This document shows, piece by piece, positions 58,098 to 64,000 of a stretch of DNA of 64,000 nt. Each line of letters starts with the position of its first letter. Position 1 is the first letter of the stretch. Source of the DNA: Ophiocordyceps camponoti-saundersi (nom. inval.) (taxonomy: Eukaryota > Ascomycota > Sordariomycetes > Hypocreales > Ophiocordycipitaceae); assembly GCA_003339415.1 (NCBI GenBank), contig PDHQ01000022.1, positions 211,725 to 275,724 on the forward strand. Direction: 5' to 3'. Under the pieces are notes generated by a model. The model was not told the origin of the DNA. It saw only the letters and a program-made list of their open reading frames with translations, and searched no databases. Both the position numbers and the translations under genes were made by a program.

Positions 58098-58571
58098 ATG
58101 CCGGTGCCATTTGAGGCCCTACTTCCCTATGCCATCATGGTTGCTGTATGAGCACCGCTGTCACGGCCTGGAACGAGCTCATTCGTCTGTTAGATGTTCG
58201 GAGTGACTGGGACCGGCCTGGCTTTTGTCAGAACGAAGCAGAACGAGGGCAAGCGTCCACGGTATTCACTGGATGCTTGGGATCGTGTTTGTTGCATACC
58301 TTTAGGCTCTTGAACCCCCATCAACTAACCTCGTCTACAGCAAAGTACGCCCACCTCTCGCTCGGCTCCCCGTGTCCGACTGACAGTGTTGCATCCAGTG
58401 ATGGAGCGTGATAGAAGACTCACCGGAACAAAACGCGGTCAGACGAGCGAACCCGAAGCACCGCCGGGATTTGAATTCACAAACGGATGGAAGGTAAGGC
58501 GCTTTGGTTTTTTGCCCGAGCACTTACAGTTAACTAATATTCGCTTGCAGACGGAAAAACGTATCACTTGA
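58098..58571 (+). CDS. NADH:ubiquinone oxidoreductase subunit NDUFA1 (MWFE)
   Basis: Four small exons: 58098-58145, 58194-58284, 58399-58493, 58551-58571; introns 48, 114 and 57 nt; 84 aa. Seen: MPVPFEALLPYAIMVA|MFGVTGTGLAFV, a single membrane helix at the N terminus, then a matrix/intermembrane tail with SLDAWDLMERDRRLTG, closely matching the HWSLMERDRRISG block of animal MWFE, and APPGFE near the end. NDUFA1 is an accessory membrane-arm subunit of complex I. The last exon encodes only six residues (TEKRIT). Its 3' end lies 57 bp from the stop codon of convergent NCS6. Confidence 0.88.
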
Positions 58572-58628
58572 TTCGAGGCTTTAAATCAGAGAGGAAGGAA
58601 AAGCGATTATTCTCTCAGGCTAGTCCAG

Positions 58629-59798
58629 TTATAAGACGATATCAGCCCTATTTTTGTTCAAGTTCGCCAAGAGCGTGCATGCTTGGCACATTTCCTGACT
58701 TGACATATAACCACACTTGACACACCGCCCGAGTGTCTGAAGTGGCACCGGTGCAGTGTCCCGTTCACCCTCTCGCTGCCGGCGGTGTCTTAGAGGGAGC
58801 TCAACTGTTCCGTCTGAAGCAATCTCCGTCTCTAGGCTGTTATGCGGATTCTCGTCTCGGCATCTCCCCTCTTCGGCCCCGGCCATAACACCTTCCGAGG
58901 TACTGACGTTTGTCGACGAGCATCCACCCATGCCTCCATTGTCGCCGCACTCGCAGCCACCTTGGCCTTTGTCTGGCGTTAGCCGCGCCATGTCCTCTCC
59001 GCTCCTAACAATGTCGAGAATTGCGCTCGGCCGAATCTTTTCCAGGCTCTTGATGAGACTTCTCGCTGTTCCCCGAAACGCCTCAGGGCTGTAGATACAC
59101 TCGGTGCTAAAGTAGTCGAGCTTCTTGTGATGGGCGTACAAGACAATTTCCTTCTCGTAAGCATACTTGAGAGGCTTGCTTCTTTTGACGTCACTAGCTG
59201 AGTTTCCGGTAACGATGCTAGTGCTCCGGGATAACCGTGGCAAATCGCCGCGCAAGAGGTTCATGAGTATGGTCTCCGCGACGTCGTCAGCGTTGTGCCC
59301 TGTGACAACATGTCTGATGTCAAGTAGCTTGGCGCCACGGTCGAGGGCTTGTCGACGGAAAACGCCGCAGTATGTGCAATTACCCTTCTTGCCTATTGTC
59401 TCAACGACCTGGTCCATGGTCCATCCGTAGAGCTCATCGTAGCCGACAATCTTGAGGGGCATATCGTACTGCGTTGCGTTGCGCTTCACTGTCTCGAGAG
59501 AGTCATCGCGGTATCCCCTGATGCCTTCATCGACGCTAAGAAGGACTAGGTCCAGCCCGTAGCCATGTCGCTCGTTGAGTGTTTTCAAGACCGATGCTAA
59601 AACGGTGGAGTCCTTGCCGCCTGATGCTCCTATTGCGACTCGTTCGCCAGGATAGAACAAATTGGAAGAGATGATGGTGTGATGAACTTCGTTTTCGAAG
59701 ACCGTGATAAAACAGTCTCTGCAGACCTTGTCATGATTCTTCGGTCTTTTGACCACGGCTCTCTTACCTCGACAAAGCACGCAAGGTGTAGGCGGCAT
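58629..59798 (-). CDS. NCS6: Cytoplasmic tRNA 2-thiolation protein 1 (Ncs6/Ctu1)
   Basis: Single exon, 389 aa. Seen: N-terminal zinc ribbon (C6, C9, C26, C29), PP-loop SGGKDST at 59-65, the CTYCG active-site pair near 145, GHNADD, and a C-terminal CVKCG...CQAC zinc site. With Ncs2/Ctu2 and the Urm1 sulfur relay, Ctu1 adenylates and thiolates U34 of tRNA Lys, Glu and Gln to mcm5s2U in the cytosol. A low-complexity Gly/Cys insert ([16 protein letters not shown]) precedes the C-terminal zinc site and is longer than in yeast. Confidence 0.95.
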   Translation of the reverse strand: MPPTPCVLCRGKRAVVKRPKNHDKVCRDCFITVFENEVHHTIISSNLFYPGERVAIGASGGKDSTVLASVLKTLNERHGYGLDLVLLSVDEGIRGYRDDSLETVKRNATQYDMPLKIVGYDELYGWTMDQVVETIGKKGNCTYCGVFRRQALDRGAKLLDIRHVVTGHNADDVAETILMNLLRGDLPRLSRSTSIVTGNSASDVKRSKPLKYAYEKEIVLYAHHKKLDYFSTECIYSPEAFRGTARSLIKSLEKIRPSAILDIVRSGEDMARLTPDKGQGGCECGDNGGMGGCSSTNVSTSEGVMAGAEEGRCRDENPHNSLETEIASDGTVELPLRHRRQREGERDTAPVPLQTLGRCVKCGYMSSQEMCQACTLLANLNKNRADIVL

Positions 59799-60161
59799 TG
59801 CGAGACGGGAAAGGGATTTAGAACCTGACTATCTTTCTTTACTTCCGCAAAAAGAAAGACTACCTACCTACCTAGTTGCTCTTGTGTGATGTAGTTGAGT
59901 CTATCTAAATGATACTCGCCAACAAGTCAAGCGTAGTCACTGGTCGTCGTCACTTTACAGTTTACGCCAACTTCTTCGATGCTTCAATCACGTGAGTTGG
60001 GCCACCAGCCACATCACTGTGGCAAGTGGCGCACCGAAGCCCTAATCTCTTCTGCCCACTACAGCCTTGAAAATTCCACTTTTTGGCTTCAAATTCTTGG
60101 TGACCTCAACCCGACCACCAGCAACTGCCCGAGATTGAGCACCAACGCCCAGCGAACTAAG
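59799..60161. promoter_or_regulatory. Divergent promoter, NCS6 / RPL8
   Basis: 363 bp between start codons. Contains a TCACGTGA palindrome at about 59,988-59,995 and CCCTAA at 60,040-60,045, a half telobox comparable with the RPL7-RPS14 promoter. Functional role inferred only from motif similarity. Confidence 0.45.
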
Positions 60162-61299
60162 ATGGTAAGTTGAGTGCAAGTGGGAGTTCGACGGCTTCAG
60201 ACCGATGAAGTGAAACCTGCCGGCGTGCAGATTCTTTCCGCGGTGTCGCTTGCGACCTGTTGGAGATGCCGCCTGTTCGTCCCCCGTGGACCAGGTGAAG
60301 ACTAGGCTGGAGACGTGATGTTGGCATCGCGCTCTCTTTAGAGCTAGAGAAGACGCTTTCGACTGAGCAAGTCGCTGATGTCTTCTTTTCTCAATGACAG
60401 CCTCCCAAGACTGGCAAGAAGGTGGCTGCGGCCCCTTTCCCCCAGGGAAAGGCCGGATCAAAGAAGACGCCCAAGGTGCGCATCTACTCCTCTCTCCTAA
60501 CTTTCGTCTTCTAAGTACTTACACCGGACATACAGAACCCCTTGATCGAAAAGCGCCCCCGGAACTTTGGCATCGGTCAGGACATTCAGCCTAAGCGCAA
60601 TGTTGCCCGCATGGTCAAATGGCCCGAGTATGTCCGCCTTCAGCGCCAGAGAAAAATTCTTCAGATGCGTCTCAAGGTTCCTCCGGCACTTGCTCAGTTC
60701 CAGCACGTCCTTGACCGCAACACGGCCGCGCAGGCGTTCAAGCTGCTCAACAAGTACCGTCCTGAGACTAAGGCAGAGAAAAAGGAACGTCTTCTGAAAG
60801 AGGCTACTGCCATCAAAGATGGCAAGAAGAAGGAGGATGTGAGCAAAAAGCCCTACACGGTCAAGTATGGGCTCAACCACGTTGTCGGCCTCATCGAGAA
60901 TAAAAAGGCTGCGCTTGTCCTGATCCCGAACGATGTGGACCCTATCGAGCTGGTCGTCTTCCTGCCCTCGCTGTGCAAGAAAATGGGGGTGCCGTATGCT
61001 ATCGTCAAGGGCAAGGCCCGTCTAGGTACTGTCGTTCACAAAAAGGTAGGCCCTTACTACGAACTCAGCAACGGTGACAATTGCTGACCCAAACACAGAC
61101 TGCGGCGGTGTTGGCCGTGACTGAGGTGCGGTCAGAGGACAAGTCTGAGCTTTCGAAGCTCGTGTCTGCCATCAAGGACGGTTTCATGGACAAGCACGAC
61201 CAAGCGCGTCGGCAGTGGGGCGGTGGTATCATGGGAGCCAAGGCGCAGATGCGGATCTTGAAGAAGCAAAAGGCTTTGGAGGCGGCGACCAAGATCTGA
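60162..61299 (+). CDS. RPL8: 60S ribosomal protein L8 (eL8, L7a family)
   Basis: Four coding exons: 60162-60164, 60401-60475, 60536-61045, 61099-61299; introns 236, 60 and 53 nt; 262 aa. Seen: [10 protein letters not shown] start, [33 protein letters not shown], and the L7Ae-type RNA-binding core with [28 protein letters not shown] and GKARLG. The first coding exon is just the ATG, directly followed by GTAAGT, so the second codon (Pro) starts exon 2. This arrangement is the only way to supply a start codon in frame. It sits divergently from NCS6. Confidence 0.95.
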
Positions 61300-62184
61300 T
61301 TCCACGGTGCAATCGAATTCTGCGGGCTGTATGTACGGTGTTCTTATCCCGGTTCCGGGGGCGTGGAAATCAAAATCACATTTCGGCGACCGCATCAATT
61401 GCCGCGTAACCGACAGGTGCGATGTCAATGGCACGGCATTTTGGAGACTGCAGGTAGAAAGGCTTTGCCGACGGGTGATAAAGTCAAAGTAGGACGATAG
61501 GAAGAGCCTCTGCATGATGGAATGAGCGACGAATATGTGAGGGAGTCAGGATGAACCGGTTGGGGATGCGGGGTGACGCAGCAGACAGAGGCAAAGGGAA
61601 AGGGTGACGGTACCGAGGTGGGAGCGTAATCGATGAAAGGAAGGTTGTACAAGATGCATGTAAGAGAGTTAAGTCGAGCCTCATAGAGATGATGCCAAGA
61701 AGATTCTCGAAGTTTGACGTTTGATGGCGTTCTTGGCGTGGCTCTTGCTTTGTCCTTTCCTCCTGTCTGGACACCGAAGACTACCGACAGGATACCGAGG
61801 GGCGGGGCGGAAAAAAAAAAAAGCCTGCAGTGTAGTATGTATGTATCTTGTGTGCGGATACGTTCGTTCATGTCATGATGATGGAGTGAACGGTGACTGG
61901 TCAGTTGGAGGGTTGATCCGGAGATGCACCGGCTCCGACATCCGGCCCGAACCGCACCCGGGATATCGGGGGGAGGGTCCGGCTATCGGAGGTTCGCTCC
62001 AGGAGGGGCAAAAGAAAAGCCTCCTCGTCACTCTCACAGCTCAGATGTGACGACACGACGATTGCGGAACATGAACATGGCAGAGGTGGGGAAGAGGCGC
62101 GCATGCAACGTGACAGAGAAGCAGTCTTACGCGTATGTAAGTTTGCCGAAGCAGATGCCCTGCATAGAGAGAGGGCCCTGCAAA

Positions 62185-62640
62185 CATATATATGTACTCC
62201 GTACATATCCGTATATATACCTATATATGATTGTATGTATGTATGTATGTGCGAATTAGTACATGAGGATGATGGTGATGATATGTATGGCAAGAAGCCG
62301 GCTTCCGAGGATTTCCTTTCCTTCTACAGGGTTCTATACATGCACTGGTATACATATATACATATGTATGTATGTACAGACAGCCATGCACACATATATA
62401 CATACATACGTACGGATGGTGGTTACACTTATCTGGTGGAACCGACGGGGATAGGATCGTCTTTCTATCACTTTCTGCGTGGGGTAGGTGGTATGTTACA
62501 TGCACGTATGTGCACATAGGGGATGGATCGTACATATGTATACACGCATGTATGTATGTATGTATGTACATGCGTACGTTTGTTGTTCCAAAGATGTATG
62601 TATGTATTCGTGTGAAATGTAAGGATGTATGTACAGATGG
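62185..62640. repeat. Degenerate ATGT/ACAT tetranucleotide array
   Basis: Repeated TGTATGTATGTA blocks at about 62,232-62,250, 62,362-62,376, 62,546-62,568 and 62,594-62,606, separated by diverged ATACATATAT sequence. Confidence 0.8.
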
Positions 62641-62734
62641 TTGGCCGACCCCTTGGTATAACCGAACACAAGACGCCAAGGAAGAAGAAAAGAAGATGGT
62701 ATTTTTGTTTTGGTACATGGAGCGCGTAAGAAGG

Positions 62735-62765
62735 AGGAAAGAAAGGAGGGAGAGGGGAAGAGGAG

Positions 62766-62797
<32 letters not shown>

Positions 62798-62835
62798 GGA
62801 GGAGGGAGAAGGGGGGGAGGGGGGGAAGAGGAGGA
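62735..62835 (+). repeat. Purine (GGA)n tract
   Basis: Nearly pure A/G on the plus strand with tandem GAGGAGGAG units and G7-type runs; within the probable 3' UTR of the membrane-protein gene on the opposite strand. Confidence 0.8.
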
Positions 62836-62845
62836 GAGAGTGAGA

Positions 62846-63834
62846 TTATACACTAGACGGCTTATCGTGATACCTATCTTCGACGGCGTCATCGCCGACG
62901 TGAACCGTGTAAGTTATAGACTTGACGATAGAGTGATGGTTTGTCTTGTCCGTAGTTGTTCCTTCGCTGATGATGATGTCGTCCTCGCTTGCAGACTTGG
63001 ACTTGCTGGAGAGAGCAAAGGCCGTCTTGTCGTTGCTTACGTCGCTGAGCTTGAATCTTTCCGTGTTCTTGCGGCCGCGGCTTCGACTTAGACCGTGGGA
63101 GCTGCCTCCGCTGCCTCCTCCTGAGTACTTGGACCTGTAGTCCTTGGCCTTTTTCATACAAACGGGTGCGAGGAAGGGGAGTGACGAGACCATGTTCTGT
63201 GTCAAGAAAGAAAGGGGGTCAGTGTCAAAGAGACGTAGAGGGCGAGTTGACATGATGAAAAAATTTACACGTACGCCGACGTTGAACTCGATGGTGCCCC
63301 AGAGAACCAACATGGTGGAGTTTCCGTCTCCGTATTGAATGCGGTTGATCTGGGTGTAGCGCATGATGGAGCAGAGCGTGGTGAAGAGGCCAAGCATGAA
63401 GATGCCGATCAAGCCAATCTTCTTCTCGAGCCTGATATTGAGCTTCAAAAGGACAGGGATGGGCAATATGGCAACGACAATGTCAGAGACGATGGTGACG
63501 ATGGCGTAGCCGGTGAAAGAAGGGCCGGGAGGCAGACAAGAACCGGCCATCAGCGGTTTCCACGACTTGGCCACCGGGGTGCAGGCCAGGATGAGAGAAA
63601 GGGAGCAGCCCAGATGAGCGAAGAAGACGAGGAAAATGGTAAGCCAGACAAGCCTGCGATAGGTACGCTGGTCTGTGCCCTTGAGCAGACGGAGGTAGCT
63701 GATGAGAAGGGCGATCTTGAAGAAGGAGATGCCAAGCTGGTAGATGGGGCGGCCGGCGAAGTTGACCCGCGTATAAGGGATTAAATTAGGCTTGGGCCGC
63801 AGCTTGAGAGGCAGGCCGAGGCCGTACTTTGTTT
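62846..63834 (-). CDS. Rhodopsin/Pth11-like integral membrane protein, 5'-incomplete
   Basis: Two exons visible, 63834-63275 and 63196-62846, intron 78 nt (GTACGT...GACACAG); about 303 residues, beginning mid-codon after an acceptor (CATAG at 63835-63839). Seen: at least four membrane segments (ISFFKIALLISYLRLL, VWLTIFLVFFAHLGCSLSLIL, GYAIVTIVSDIVVAILPIPVLL, IGLIGIFMLGLFTTLCSIM), then WGTIEFNVG, followed by a Ser/Arg-rich cytosolic tail. The LPIPVLLKL, FMLG and WG.IE..VG pattern is that of the large fungal rhodopsin-domain/Pth11-like family, often of unknown ligand. The N-terminal helices lie upstream, behind a poly-G run or beyond the window. Confidence 0.8.
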
Positions 63835-63876
63835 CTATGACAGGAGAATAATCAGTTTTTTCTGCAGCCGATGAAA

Positions 63877-63897
63877 GGGGGGGGGGGGGGGGGGGGG
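63877..63897 (+). repeat. 21-nt guanine homopolymer
   Basis: Uninterrupted G21 within the putative upstream intron of the membrane-protein gene. Homopolymers of this length are often mis-sized in assemblies. Confidence 0.85.
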
Positions 63898-64000
63898 CGA
63901 AAAAAGCTTAGGGGCAATGGAGGGCCCGGGATAACCCGGGGCAAAAACCAGGGAAGGGGGAGCCATCAGAGAATCACCGGCCAAACCGCGGCCGGCAGCT

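Larger units (their letters stand above)
61300..62845. other. Convergent intergenic region with extensive simple repeats
   Basis: 1546 bp. About 62,185-62,640 is an imperfect array of GTAT/GTAC/CATA tetranucleotides; about 62,735-62,835 is a GGA/GAA-rich purine tract on the plus strand. The long open frames listed across it are repeat-driven and not genes. Confidence 0.6.

Noticed and set aside
57867..58151. Longer 94-codon frame that includes the NDUFA1 N terminus
   Set aside because: The first 77 codons are unconserved and the frame ignores the 48-nt intron needed to reach the rest of NDUFA1; start at 58,098 is better.
60165..60400. Possible snoRNA in RPL8 intron 1
   Set aside because: CGATGAA and CTGA are ~165 nt apart and the sequence before CTGA matches no rRNA I can recall.
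62372..63091. 239-codon plus-strand frame at 62.4-63.1 kb
   Set aside because: Driven by tetranucleotide and GGA repeats, then antisense to the spliced membrane-protein gene.

Overview
The window is a piece of nuclear genome from a filamentous ascomycete (Pezizomycotina, most like a Sordariomycete). Three things point there: many 48-115 nt introns with GTRNGT donors and CTAAY branch sites, GC-rich genes, and a 9.7 kb AT-rich block whose decay is the C-to-T / G-to-A pattern left by repeat-induced point mutation (RIP). I rebuilt exon structures by eye; almost every spliced model closes exactly in frame, the 5'-incomplete last gene being the exception.

Left arm (1-26.4 kb): a Nopp140/Srp40-like nucleolar protein (partial, minus), a C3HC zinc-finger Rsm1/NIPA homologue, a mitochondrial-type EngB GTPase, an ALKBH1-type dioxygenase, an AZUL+HECT ubiquitin ligase, the pre-60S factor Rei1, an Ayr1-like short-chain reductase, eIF3c, the Fe-S carrier Isa2, a divergent pair of ribosomal protein genes (RPL7 and RPS14), and the CSB/Rad26 repair ATPase. 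RPL7 intron 2 appears to encode a box C/D snoRNA with 14/15 antisense complementarity to 25S rRNA.

Middle (26.44-36.10 kb): nested, dead transposons. A Ty3/Gypsy element (27,724-35,346, minus) with two 300-bp LTRs and a 5-bp target duplication (ACTAT) sits inside an older ~2 kb DNA transposon with 42-bp terminal inverted repeats. The outer element is flanked by an imperfect 8-bp duplication and lies at codon 7 of a small SET-domain gene. The gene's start codon is at 26,421 and the rest of it at 36,112-36,695. A further in-frame TAG just outside the element looks like RIP leakage.

Right arm (37-64 kb): an unrecognised coiled-coil/acidic protein with two SUMO-interaction-like motifs, an epsin, a centrin, the Nup98-Nup96 (Nup145) polyprotein with its HF|T self-cleavage site, a 2-oxodicarboxylate carrier with an 11-nt exon, a PHD+MYST acetyltransferase (Sas3/KAT6 type), the complex I subunit NDUFA1, the tRNA thiolase Ncs6/Ctu1, RPL8, and a partial seven-helix (rhodopsin/Pth11-like) membrane protein running off the right end.

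Apart from the transposon block and the two orphan-type genes this is a housekeeping region: translation and ribosome assembly (RPL7, RPS14, RPL8, Rei1, eIF3c, EngB, Ncs6, the snoRNA, Nopp140), nuclear transport (Nup145, Rsm1), chromatin and repair (Sas3, Rad26, SET), ubiquitin and endocytosis, and mitochondrial functions. Genes are mostly in divergent/convergent alternation with short shared promoters. I see no CRISPR array, operon or secondary-metabolite cluster.
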